Shown one piece after another: positions 1 to 11,092 of a stretch of DNA of 64,000 bases. Position 1 is the stretch's first letter. Each line of letters begins with the position of its first letter. Source of the DNA: Przewalskia tangutica (taxonomy: Eukaryota; Streptophyta; Magnoliopsida; Solanales; Solanaceae). Under the pieces are notes generated by a model. It made no database searches, was not told the origin of the DNA, and saw only the letters and a list, made by a program, of their open reading frames with translations. A program made the translations under genes and the position numbers. The stretch is taken from NCBI GenBank assembly GCA_029844215.1, contig CM056730.1:55812924-55876923 (forward strand). Reading direction: 5' to 3'.

Positions 1-561
1 TCAGCAGGCGGTGGATAAGGTGAAGCTTATCCGAGAAGCTGATAGCGGCTCGAAGTCGTGAAGTCTTATGCAGATAATCGGCGTCGACATTTGGAGTTTC
101 AGGTTGACGATTGGGTCTTCTTGAAGGTATCACCCATGAAGGGTGTGATGAGGTTCGGAAAGAAGGGGAAACTTAGCCCAAGGTACATTGGGCCTTATCA
201 GATCGTCCGTATAGTAGGCAAGGTTGCCTATGAGTTGGAACTGTCGTCCGACTTGGAGGCAGTACATCCGGTCTTTCATGTTTCTATGTTGCGGAAGTGT
301 ATCAGAGATCCATCGAGAGTTTTCCCAGCTAGCGAGGTCCAGGTGACAGAGGGGTTATCGTATGAGGAGAGTCCCATAGCGATACTCAATCGCCAGGTCA
401 GGCGACTGCGGACCAAAGATGTGGCTTCTGTCAAAGTCTTGTGGCGGAATGATAATAGAGAGGAGATGACTTGGGAAGCAGAGGAGGACATGATGAATAA
501 GTATCCTCACTTATTCCCTACACCTTCAGGTAATTCATTTCCCTTACTTGTCAAGTTTTAA
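1..561 (+). pseudogene. R0 pol 3' end: integrase C-terminus plus chromodomain
   Basis: This is the last part of a Ty3/gypsy polyprotein. Integrase joins element cDNA to host DNA, and a C-terminal chromodomain is known in chromoviruses to steer insertion to marked chromatin. In the 58-561 frame, GKLSPRYIGPYQIV (residues 37-50) and VHPVFHVSMLRK (69-80) are typical of the integrase C-terminus. Residues about 103-152, including VRRLRTKDVASVKVLWRN and TWEAEEDM, match the Tekay/Del chromodomain. Frame 2 encodes QQAVDKVKLIRE from base 2, so the apparent GTG start at 58 is internal. Small deletions near 37 and 54 break the frame. The second falls where CAG is expected and could be a sequence error. 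The rest of pol lies upstream of the window. It is the only coherent pol segment here and the best sign of an autonomous relative. The lineage call is from motif recall. Confidence 0.88.
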
Positions 562-704
562 TTGAACTATTTTGCTTAAGTGCTATTATGCGGCCACGTG
601 TGGCATTATTGATATGTGGGGGTTGTAAAAGGAGACTATGTCGCTATCTATTAGATTGACTCTGAAAGAACATTCGGGGACGAATGTTTCTAAGAGGGGA
701 AGAA
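562..704 (+). other. R0 3' untranslated stretch, palindrome and polypurine tract
   Basis: After the pol stop there are about 100 bases without coding signal. A near-perfect palindrome follows at 670-687 (ACATTCG, GGGA, CGAATGT), then a purine run at 692-704 directly against the LTR. The purine run is the usual plus-strand primer. The same arrangement recurs in R1, R2, R4, R5, R7 and both R3 interiors, which fixes the LTR start at 705. Confidence 0.85.
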
Positions 705-836
705 TGTTACACCCCGTAATCCCAGGACATGTATATAAGAACGTATGTATGAAATCAGGACTTTAAGATTTGAGACTTGTAGAATTTATCGAAATTATGG
801 AAATGTCGGGAAACGAAATATTACGACGAATGGGAT

Positions 837-852
837 GGTGACACGTGTCACC
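837..852. promoter_or_regulatory. R0 U3 G-box palindrome
   Basis: GGTGACACGTGTCACC is a perfect 16-base palindrome around CACGTG, the core bound by plant bZIP and bHLH factors. It lies about 190 bases upstream of the TATA box. Intact or degraded versions occupy the matching U3 position of the other LTRs. Binding is inferred. Confidence 0.6.
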
Positions 853-1038
853 CCCCTTGGATGGTCTTGGACGAATTAGACCAAGGACAAGAAAGTCATT
901 TGACCAAGCTTGGATGATCAATTCTTGCAAGCCCAAAGCTTGATATTATTGACTAAGTCAAAGAGCCCACTTGGCTTGATATTTAAATTCCTTCATCTTA
1001 GACCACACAAGTGTTTTGATCTAGACCCTCCATTTAAT

Positions 1039-1046
1039 TATATAAG
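1039..1046 (+). promoter_or_regulatory. R0 LTR TATA box
   Basis: TATATAAG lies 334 bases into the LTR, downstream of the G-box palindrome. It is the likely core promoter and U3/R boundary marker. No start site can be fixed from sequence alone. Confidence 0.6.
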
Positions 1047-2738
1047 CACACTAGTAGCAAGACAAGTCTTCCACACTTAGAAAAAATTTCAAGAAAATAT
1101 TGTTCTTGTTCTTGAGCTCTCGGGTTAGGCTCCATTTGAAGGACAAAAATTTTCGTTTGTGGTTCATAATTCACAACACTTTGAACCAAGGTTCCTAAGG
1201 GTATTGTAAGAATATCTCAATAGAAAGATCCCGAAAAAGCTTCATTTTTACATTAGTCGCAAGGTGAAAACCTAAGTCGTTTTCATAGTTTTGTGTGGAG
1301 ATTGAAGAAAAGTTGTTTGTGAACTTCTAAAGGTTTCAAATAGCGGATTGGAGTGTGAAGGAAAGGGGCTAAGTTGCTAAGGAGCGACTTTGTATCTTGG
1401 AGTTGGATTAAGGCTTGTCAAGGTAACAATCTTGTTCTCTTAATGTTATAAAATTACATATTGTTGTAGTTATGGATATAAACAAGCATGAGATATATAT
1501 TGAAGATTGAAATGTTATGGAATATTTGGATGGAATCCGAAAGTTTCATGTTTAACCTTAAGATTGTAATTCGATTTAGTTATTAGTTTTAGTCGTCGCA
1601 TTTCATATAAGGAAAGAATTGTAGTTGTTATTATCGATTGGGGCTATATAACATGTTAGACTAAACAACTTGGATTGAAAAAGAATTGGAAAAGACTTTG
1701 TGTTGTTGTACCCCGAATTGCCGAGAATGACATTGAATTATTGGACTAGTTTGATATCAATTGTGGGGCAGAATTTTACACGTCTTGTTAGGCGTGTAAT
1801 CCCCTTTTTGTTAGCTACATTGTTGAGCCTTAAATGTGGCATGTTTGGCTATTGAATTCGGGCCTTGAAAAAGGTGGAAAAGTACGTAGAAACAAAGGAA
1901 GTGTTGTCCGATTTTTCGTAGAATAAGTGACTTTACATTTAGAATATTCTACGTTTGAAACTAGAAGTTAATAGACGTATTATGGTCATTATAGGTTGAC
2001 ATACTACGTACGGCATATTGGACTTAGCAAGTGGATTGAACCGAAGAGGTATGTGGAACTTTTCTTATCTCTTGAGCATGAATAGTTATCAATGTATAAG
2101 TACGGTAGACGTACGAGATTTAAATGAATTTAGTTTCATTTGATATCCTTGACTTGTTTTGAGAATGTCCAAGTTGGTTGAGTTAGAAAAATTAACTCAC
2201 TTGTTTTAAAGGTTAAAGAGGTTTTAGTTTTTAAAGCATAAAGTTAGTATAACGGCTTTATGGGAAGTTGGTTATAACAACTTTATGGGAAGTTAAAAGA
2301 ATGGGTTATTCTAGTAATGTAAACAAGGATAAATGACTTGAAATAAAATATGACAAATATTGATTTAAAGGCATCAATAGCTTAATGTTTTACAGAAAAG
2401 GAAACTTGGTTTAAAAACCTATAAATGTATTTCTAAAAGGTATTGTGACTTGTCTTGAAAAGTAGTTATGACTTGATACTACAGTTATTAGTATCTTGGG
2501 GTTTTATATGAAAAAAAGTCATTTTAAAAGAATAGAAGTATGTAGTACTTTGGGTTAAATTCCCGGATCTGTCATGATACGATAGTGCCTTAAGTTAAAA
2601 GAAATAAGAGTGCATGCTAATTAAGTCTAATGAGAAGTTAAGGGGTTTCTTAACTTGATTATGTTATTTATAGTAGCCGGTTGTGCTTGTGATATATTGT
2701 TCATTACGGGGTCATTCCCCGGGCTTGTGGCATTTGCA

Positions 2739-2935
2739 TATTCCGTGGATTTTCTCCCCACGATGCGAGGAATAACTCATGCGAGTCCGTAGGGCTCATG
2801 CGGGTAAAATAGTCCTATGCGGGGCGGACCAGTCCTATGCGAGGAAATTACCTCATGCGGGTCCATACGGCCTATGCGGGTGAAATAGTTCCAGGAGTAG
2901 GATTGCGTGATAATACTACGGGCGGATGGCCCTAG
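2739..2935 (+). repeat. Type I minisatellite in R0 LTR
   Basis: Degenerate GC-rich units contain CTCATGCGGGTC and CCTATGCGGG in AT-rich surroundings. The same type is found in the LTRs of R1, R4, R5, R6 and R7. Confidence 0.7.
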
Positions 2936-4059
2936 GTTAATCACAGGCTTCCTATTTTAAGAACCGAAAATATATTTTTTGTTACTCTCATTGTTAGTAA
3001 GGCACAGTATACTGTTAATTTGATTATCATACATGTCTCCAGTTTTATTTTAGACTTATGATGTAAATTACAATATTTTCAGTTTTACATACTTGGTACA
3101 TATTGTGTACTGACCCCCTTTACTCGTGGGGCTGCGTTCATGCCACAGGTAGGGGTAAGCAGGTGGTGGATCCTCACTCTTAGGATCACTGATCAGTTGT
3201 CAGAAGCTCCATTTCTCCGGAGGCTTGTCTTTTGGTACAGTTTTCCTGATGTTGTAGATTTATGTACATTCAGGGGCTATGGCGGGGTCCTGTCCCGTCA
3301 CAGTTGTTATTCTTAGAGGTCTGTAGTCATATCTTGTGGATTGGGTTGTAAGAACAAAGATGTAACTGTTTTTTTTGGGTTATGTATATTTCACGAAAGG
3401 TGGCCTTATCGGCTAGTCTGTTGATATTTACTGTCTAAGTATTTTATGAGTTTATGTATGTTCCTGTCACGACCCGACCCCGGGCCCGTGACTGGTGCCT
3501 TACCCCGGGCACCCTAGTGATACAACATCAGAGAAAATCAGCGGAAATAAAAATTACACATGAAACAAGATATACAATAAGAAAAAATAGGCTAACCAAA
3601 CGGTCACCTTTCTGCATATATATATATAAAAACTTGAACAGTTACATCCCTTACAAACCACGCCATACACAAGATTACAAACATCTAAGAATGTTATAAC
3701 AACAACGACGGGGCCCCGCCATACCACGAATGCAAGTACCTACAACGAGGACTATACGAAAGATAAGCCTCCGAGAAGCGGAGCTTCCCAAACGTGAATG
3801 GCGTGATCCTATGGCGAGGATCAACAAGCGGTGTACCTCTACTGCGGCATGACGCGGCCCAGAAGGTCGATCTGGCAATTGCAGTATGTGAAAGCGTAAA
3901 TCGAAATAAAATCATAACATTTTAAAACCAATTACAAATACGCATTTAACAACGATTAATCGCACATAGTGCCACAAGATAAACAAGAGCAAAATAGATA
4001 TAACATAACCGGTCTTTTCTAGGCGCTAATGATCGAAGCAAGGCGATCGCCCATAGTAT

Positions 4060-4330
4060 CATTATGCGAGCCTAATCTCGGACTCCGCGATCCGCATAGA
4101 CCACATAGGTCGCATGAGGTATTCCGCATCGGGGGTAGCTAACCTCGGCATCAACTCGGACTCCGCGATCCGCATAGTCACACAGACCGCATGAGGTATT
4201 CCTCGCATCGGGGTAACCCACCCGGAGGGATCATCCTGGAACTCCCGCAGCTCCGCATAGGTCACACAGACCCGCATGAGGTATTCCTCGCATCGGGGGC
4301 GGCTAACCCTCGGCATAACAAGTCAGGGGG
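4060..4330 (-). repeat. Type I minisatellite in R1 3' LTR
   Basis: Repeated units contain CCGCATGAGGTATTCCTCGC and CCGCATAG. An open frame across it (4062-4316) encodes recurring EYLMR and AEL/AES segments. That is a by-product of the repeat, not a gene. Confidence 0.75.
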
Positions 4331-6023
4331 GTAAGTGATATAATATCAGCATAACTGCTTATCGTTTAAACAACATAAGCACAAAAAGAAAAACCCCTTA
4401 CACCAACGTCACAAGACGCTAACACACGTAGCATCATAACATGTTTACTTATCAAACCATCTTACTACACTTTCCAGAAATCAATACAAGACTTTCATAA
4501 ACAAATAAGTAAACCGTTCCTTCTATCTTCCTTAAGTCGTTATACCTAACTTCCCATAAAGCTAGTATAACACTTAAGCTTTTAAAACCAAGTATTTCTT
4601 TTCTTTCAAAAATGATTCATGACTCTTTTGAAATACTTCAAGATTCTTATTATTTAAAACTCAAGTCAAAAGACATCAAAGTAAAACCAAAACAATTTCC
4701 ATACATTTTTTTAAAACCAATCTTAAGACAAAAGCATGCCTTCTTTTTTTTTAAACCATTTTAAGACAAAACCATGCCTTCCTTTAAAACAAAGGCACTT
4801 TTTCCTTTTTAAAGTCAAGTAGCAAAATACTTTTTAAACCAAGTGTCTTACTCTTTTAAAAACAAGTAACCTATACCTTTAAATCAAGTTACTTCTCCTT
4901 TCCCAAAATCAAGTTGTTTATGAGTCAAGTTATCATTTTAAATCCAATGATAAAACCATTCTTATTTTCGAAATCAAGATAACTTTATTCTTTAAAAGAC
5001 CACACACCCATTACTCATGAGTGAGGTTTTACAACTTTTTAACATAATTCAAGTCCTTAATAATTCATAACAAGTCACTTAACTTTGGAATCAAGTCAAG
5101 GACACAAAAGGAAAATCAAATTCCTTTAAACACACGCGTCGTCTACCGCACTAAATATATTTCACAAATATCATGCTAGAAAGGATAGGAAGAGGTTCAC
5201 ATACCTCGCGACGATTATCGACAATTAGCAAAAGCGCTCAAGTACTCTAACCTTGCTCGCCTTTTCCACCCTTCAAGTAGAATACGCCACTCGTAGTACT
5301 TCACTATAAAGGCCACAAAACGTCTATCAACCTCTAGATCTCTTCGTAGAATAATTCTAAGTACAAGGTTCCTTATTCTCGGAAAATTCGAAAGACACCT
5401 CCCCGCAACCACATAAATCTCCTCCTCTATCGAGACACCTGCCAAGCCAACAATTCCGGGGTTGCGTCTAACGGACGTGTACAATTCTACTTCACAATTA
5501 TACTACAAGTCTACGTAAATACGGTCAATGTAAATCTGATTCAATTCTTTATAAACATCCTTCCAATAAATCTTATACTCAATTCTAAACTACTACAACA
5601 TGTAATATCCAATTACAATAGGGGGACAAAGATAATTACCTCGATAAGCCCAAAATTATCCAAGCTATAAGTCGATCCTGAGCAACGTTTAGCTCTAATT
5701 CCTTACGCTCCAACCCGCTCCAAGCAACCCTTAGAAGTTTCTAAACAACTTCTCTTAACACTTCATCTAAGCTATGAAGATTTTTCTAGGGCTTCATTTT
5801 GCGACTATTGGAATAAAGTAGTATTTTTCCGGGCTCTTAGTATAAAGATAACTTGAAATACTACAAGGGATTTTTTTGGCTAAGGTATATGGGATTATAA
5901 CAACACTTGAAGAATTCTACTCAAGGTGGGGGGGTGTTTGGACGAAAACTCACTAAGGGGAAGGGAGAATTTTTGCCTTGGAATTTCTTAAGTGGATGAA
6001 GAATAAGTCTTGCACACAAGGGG

Positions 6024-6031
6024 TATTTATA
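6024..6031 (-). promoter_or_regulatory. R1 3' LTR TATA box
   Basis: TATAAATA on the minus strand, with the G-box palindrome GACACGTGTC about 190 bases upstream at 6221-6230. The spacing matches that in R0. Confidence 0.6.
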
Positions 6032-6557
6032 GGGAAATCAATGGCCAAGATCTAGGCAAGTGTGTGGTGAGGATTTGGTCCATGTGGGAGTGGAGTCTTC
6101 CAACCAAGTGTCCACCACAACAATGGGACAAGTGGCCACCACATAAATGGGCCACTTGTCCACCAAAAAACGTCCAACACTTGTCCTTCTCCAATTCGAC
6201 CAACATGGCCACACGGGGGTGACACGTGTCGCCCCTCTACTCGTCCAAAATATTTCGTCTTCCAAAAATATCCGTAATGCCAAAAATCCGAAAATAAAGT
6301 GGGCCCCACAAAACCGTAAATTCCTCCCGCGGGCCCCATGTGACCAATTCCGGAAATAAAATTCCAAAATTCTCAAATATTCCAAAAAGTCTGAATACCA
6401 AATCTGGGAATCCAATTCCCATTAACGAACCTTTTTCCTTCACAAAAACCGGAAACTTTTCCGTCGAAAAATCACATCTTTCTTCCTTTCCAATTTAAAT
6501 GTTGTATTCTCGTACGTACGTCCTCGTATACATACTCTGGAACTACGGGGTGTAACA

Positions 6558-7572
6558 TTCTTCCCCCCTTAGAAACATTCGTCCCGAATGTTCTTTCTAA
6601 GTCTCCAAACATGCTTGCGCCGGTATAGTCTTCCCTACTATACTTTCGAAACCAATTATGCCACACATGGCCATAATACAACATACTCGCAAAAACGCAC
6701 ATCCAAGCCAACGAAGAATCATCTCTAAAGCGTATAACAATACCATTAGCTTCACCCATGATCCAAAGGATACTTTCTTCACATCTTTACTTATAAAAAG
6801 GACACTTCCATCTTCTTAACACATCTACGCCTCTTTTCTTACTCGTCGTACCCTCCTCGTACACTCAAACTCTTTCTACTATACGTACCACATTTCTGTC
6901 ATAGCTTCATTTTCCAAAATCTCGGGGTTACTATCTCTAACTTGGTCATCATTAACTGGGAACACTCTGGATGGATCTTCGATACTCTTCCGAAACATAG
7001 CAACATGGAATACCGGACGTACTGTCTCCTAAGTCGGACGGCGGTGCTAACTTATAGGCAACCTGGCCTATTCTTCAAACGATCTGAAAATGCCCAAAGT
7101 ACCTCGGGCTAAATTTCCCCTGCTTTCCAAATCTCGTCACACCCTTCCGGGGTGGTACCTTCAAGAAGACCCAGTCGGCACGAACTCCAGTGTCGGCCGA
7201 TTATCCGCATGACTTCGGTGACTACGAGTGCTAAAACCTCTTACGGATAAGCTTCACTTACCCACATCCTGCTGAATCAAGTATGGACCAACTATCTGAA
7301 CGCGCCAACCTCGAACCAATCGGCCGAACTACACTTCCGCCACAAGGCTTCATAAGGCGACATCCGAATCTGAAATGGTAGCTATTATAATACTCCTCAA
7401 CAAGAGGCAATTAATCCTTACGACTACCCTAAAATCAAAACACCCCATGACCTATCCTCAAATGCGGATAAAGCGCTGTTTGTCCGTCGGCCGAGGTGAA
7501 TGCAATCGAGACTCACTTTGAGTTCCTAACCCCGCTGGTAAAACCTCGAAACAAAAGAAATAGCGAAAGCGG
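6558..7572 (-). pseudogene. R1 interior, 3' part: polypurine tract and integrase C-terminal relic
   Basis: The polypurine tract is at 6558-6571 (plus strand TTCTTCCCCCCTTA) and the palindrome at 6575-6591. About 6955-7290 on the minus strand encodes a broken integrase C-terminus. WVFLKVPPRKGVTRFGKQGK and SPRYFGHFQIV can be read, then stops, then a trace of DPSRVFP. The VDKVKLI segment lies near 7240-7290. No chromodomain survives. Because only the far end of pol remains beside gag, the loss probably came before insertion rather than after. R2 interrupts at 7573. Confidence 0.75.
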
Positions 7573-7975
7573 TGTTATACCGTATTTCGAGTATATGCGT
7601 ATGGACGTGCGTCTGAAATTTGAGCCTTAAGTAGGCATAGTTTGAAATTTGTACACAAGTGCAGAAAGTCGTTTTTCGACGAAACGTTTCCCACGACTTA
7701 CGTTGGGAAAATTCCGGCTATGTCATTTAGTATTTTTGCGGATTTTTCGGCGACGGAACATTTTTGGACCAACGGGAGGTGACACTTGTCACCTCGTTGG
7801 GCGGCAAAGAGAAGGCTTGGCCTTGGCGATTGGCTCCCTCTTTTGTGCCTTGCTTTGTGGCTTGTTTTGTGGAGTGTTTTGTGGAGTGTTTTGTGGGTGC
7901 ACTTGGCTTGATCTTGGCCTTACACTTGCCTAACACTTGGATGGATCTTGGCCATTGGTTGGCCTTTGGTTTTGC

Positions 7976-7983
7976 TATAAATA
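7976..7983 (+). promoter_or_regulatory. R2 5' LTR TATA box
   Basis: TATAAATA followed by ACCCTCTC and about 20 bases later CTTCTTCATCC. This layout is shared with R4, R5, R6 and R7. It is the probable promoter of the element RNA. Confidence 0.65.
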
Positions 7984-9974
7984 CCCTCTCTTTGAAGACT
8001 TCTTCATCCACTCTTCACTTGCCTAAGTCTTGAGAACCCTCCTCCTCTTGTTGACTCTCGTCCAAGAGCCCTCTCCCCTTGTGAAGGCCTTTTGGCGAAA
8101 CCTTCCCTTTGAGCCTAAAGCGAGAACACCCCCTCCAGGGTGTTGTTCTCGTGTGGTACCCCTTTGTGGTATTAAAATACTCCTCCAAGTATTGTTATAA
8201 TGCCCAAAATACCTTAGCCTTATACCTTGTAGTATTCCAAAGTTACCTCTATACGTAGAGTCCAGAAATACTACCTTTTGTCCTTTTAGTCTCAAACCGA
8301 AACCCTAAGGAAACCTTCACTGTTGGTTGAAGTTTTGGAGTAGAAGTTGGATAGAACTTCTAAGGGTTGTTTGGAGCACTCGGAGTAGGAGCTAAACCTT
8401 GCTCAGGCGCGACATTATACTCGGATAATTTTGGGCTTATCGAGGTAAACACTACTGTCCTTCTATTGTAATTGGAAATTACATGTTGTAAGAATATATA
8501 GTTGAAGTATACTATATATAGAACTATACTTAGTACTGTGGCAATGTCTTTTGACTTAAGCCTGAAGAATTAAGAACTGAACTGTATTACAGTAGACTTG
8601 TGTAGTATTACTGTGTAGTAGAATTGTACACGTCCGGTTAGGCGTGCAAAACCCCCCCCTCTGGTTGGCTTGGTAGCCGGCCTCGATAGAGAAGGAGATT
8701 TACGCTGTGGCGGGGGGGGGGAGATGCTGCCGAATTTTCTGTAGAATATGGAACGTTGAGATCTAGATGTTAATAGGCGCCTTGTGGCCTTATAGGTTGA
8801 AGTACCTACGTGTGACGCGATTTACGTGGCTTAAGGAGTAGCCGACGGTTTGAAGTACTTGGAGCATTTTGCTATTAGTCGATACTCGTCGCGAGGTATG
8901 TGAACCTCTTCCCATCTCTTCCAGCATGATATGTGTGAACTATGTGGTACGGTAGACGTACATGTGTTAGCTGTGTTTGATTGTTTTTAAAACATAAAGT
9001 GTTATAACGGCTTTATGGGAAGTTAGTTATAACGACTTTATGTAGGTAAGAAAATACTTTGTGGTTTTAAAAGGTAACTGATGTGAATTATAACTGGCTT
9101 GTTATAATAAAGAACTTGATGTATTTCAAAAGATTTATAATCGTTTTGAAGGAAGAGTAACACTTGGTTTTAAAGGTTTTAAAAAGAGTTATACTAGCTT
9201 TATGGGGAGTTAGGTATAATGTCTTAAGAGAGGTAAAGAAAATGGTTTACTAATGTTAGAAGTTAAGAGACTTGATCTTATAAGATAAGAGACTTAACTT
9301 ATTTGTTTAATGTGAATGTTTGTGTGAAACCTCATTCGTGAGTAATGAGTACTTGGTTTTATTTAAGGGATAATGTTTCTTGATTTTGGAAATCAGAATG
9401 TGTATCGACAGACCACTGCAGCGTTAATAAAGGAAAATGTATTGAATAATGATGAATTGTATTAAAACCAGTAGAAACCTCCATCTGCATAGAAACTAAG
9501 ATGAGACAAAATGATATACATTTTCTAGATCATGGTCTTTGTAATAAGAATGTTGTAAACAAGAATAACCTACTCTCACGTAAGACATATATTACTCAAT
9601 TGTTCTAAAAAGGAATCAAGTGATTAAGTTTATGAACTATGAAACCATTTGAAAATGAGAAGCTTGAGTTATTGAAACTAGGCAAACTGGAACTTAGGAA
9701 AAGAATGTTGTTACTTGATTTTGAAAAGGAATGTGGGTTGGTCATTCTAATACTACGGGTATCGGGTGACTTTGATAAAAGTAATAGATCTCTTTTAAAA
9801 GGGATTTAACGTACGTAGTACTTTAGGGTTAAAAACCCGGACTTTGGCATAAAATGAAAGTAACTTGAGTTGTGTAACTTGCCTATGCTTGTTGTTGCGT
9901 AACTTGCTTATGCTTGTGGTGATAGCCTTGGTTGTGCAAGAATTGTTATTTATGGACTAGCTCTCCATGAGGTT

Positions 9975-10205
9975 TCTTACTGTTCGGCCTTGGTCCCTGG
10001 TGGTCGGCTCTCGTACTTGCCCCGTCTCATGGATGATTCGGCCTTGGCACCCGTGGTCGACCTCGCGCTTGCCCGTTCGATTATAGTGACGAAGTCTCGT
10101 GATCTGACCTTAGTCCTCTGGTGGTCGACCCTCGTACTTGCCCGGTCATTTCGTGACCGCCACAGTCTCCGATGTCGGCTCTCGCACTTGCCGTATCGGC
10201 CGTGT
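9975..10205 (+). repeat. Type II minisatellite in R2 5' LTR
   Basis: About three to four diverged units of roughly 60-75 bases contain CGGCCTTGGTCC, GTGGTCGGCTCTC and GTACTTGCCC. The 3' LTR has the same array at about 15311-15545. It fills the LTR slot where the other subfamilies carry types I and III. Confidence 0.75.
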
Positions 10206-10901
10206 TTTGGTTGCATTGTATTATTATTCACGGTCGGATCTGGTAGTTATACTTGTCTCAGACGGTTTTTATAACAGTGGGACACGTGTTCATGTATAAT
10301 CCTTGGTATTGTTATATCATAAGCTGCCGGTGAGGAAGAAATTCCACGCACGAGTGATAATTTGGAGCGTGAGTCCTCGTCTTGATGTAGCGGTTATATG
10401 TTATATCGTAGTTTGGTCATCATACATGTCTCTGCTTTATATAGACTATTATGATTTCATTTACGGTATTCTGATTTCACATACTTGGTACTGTTATCTT
10501 GACCTCCTTGAAGTGCGTTCATGCCGCAGTAGAGTACATCATTTGTCGATCCGCGTTTAGGATCTCATTTAGCGTTTTGGGAAGCTCGTTCCGTCGGAGG
10601 CTTATCTTTGGTATGTTACCACAGTCCGTAAGTTCTTATGCGTTCGGGGTATGGCGGGGCCTGTCGTCATAGTTGTTGTATAAATCTTAGAAGTGCATGA
10701 AATCTTGTGGGCGGGGTTGTAAAAGGATTAAAGCTATTCGGAGTTTTATGTATATCTTGAAGGCAAGCTGTTTTGGTTGCTTTGTTTATTTATTATATCT
10801 CATATTTCATGTGTAAAGTTTTTATTTCATTGGTTTTCTCGATGTTGTATCACTAGGGTGCCGGGTAAGGCACGATGGCGGGCGAGTTCGGGCGTCACAA
10901 G

Positions 10902-10912
10902 TGGTATCGAGC
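10902..10912 (+). other. R2 primer-binding site
   Basis: TGGTATCGAGC sits a few bases after the 5' LTR. The tRNA-iMet consensus is TGGTATCAGAGC, so one base is missing within CAG. R4, R5 and R3 interior B show the same one-base difference. Confidence 0.8.
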
Positions 10913-11092
10913 GATTAATCCTCGGAAAGTGTCTGACGTGTCTAGTAGAGTCTTGATTATCGGTGTGTTGTGCACCACATCTATAATCGTGAGGCTATAG
11001 GACATTTAGGATTGGTTTCCATTCTTCTCATTACGAGATCGTGCCTTAGATTTGTGTGATAAGATTGGACCCTCGACATACGTTTTACGATT

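Larger units (their letters stand above)
705..3464 (+). repeat. R0 3' LTR, truncated by R1
   Basis: It starts TGTTACACCCCG right after the polypurine tract. In order it holds a G-box palindrome (837-852), a TATA box (1039-1046), long AT-rich sequence, a GC-rich TGCGG minisatellite (about 2739-2935) and the hairpin region (about 3130-3310). The usual last 70 or so bases (GGGTGCC... GTCGTGACA) are missing because R1 begins at 3465. They should lie beyond the right edge of the window. It is the oldest LTR by nesting order. Confidence 0.85.
3465..6557 (-). repeat. R1 3' LTR (3,093 bp)
   Basis: In plus-strand reading it opens TGTCACGACCCG and closes GGGGTGTAACA, followed by a pyrimidine run, the complement of a polypurine tract. 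It carries hairpins (about 3710-3860), a type I minisatellite (about 4060-4330), a TATA box on the minus strand (6024-6031) and the G-box palindrome (6221-6230). It is colinear with 57077-59399 up to the R7 insertion point. It lacks the TTATTAACGCTGCA-type segment of about 200 bases that the R2-R7 LTRs share. Confidence 0.88.
7573..10899 (+). repeat. R2 5' LTR
   Basis: It starts TGTTATACCGTATTTCGAG and ends near CGTCACA, just before the primer-binding site. It contains a CACTTG variant of the G-box palindrome (7778-7793), TATAAATA (7976-7983), a type II minisatellite (about 9975-10205) and the hairpin region (about 10500-10690). It is very close to 12919-16230; most differences are short indels in GC-rich stretches, which suggests recent insertion or sequence error. 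Confidence 0.88.

Noticed and set aside
4062..4316. Repeat protein with EYLMR/AELREFQ motifs, also at 38424-38684 and 60088-60288
   Set aside because: The motifs come from translating the type I minisatellite. Frames are broken in other copies.
7649..8033. Overlapping frames of about 90 codons with cysteine- and leucine-rich repeats, also at 12990-13333
   Set aside because: These are LTR promoter-region sequence (GTGGCTTGTTTTGTGGAGTG repeats). The frames shift between the two R2 LTRs.
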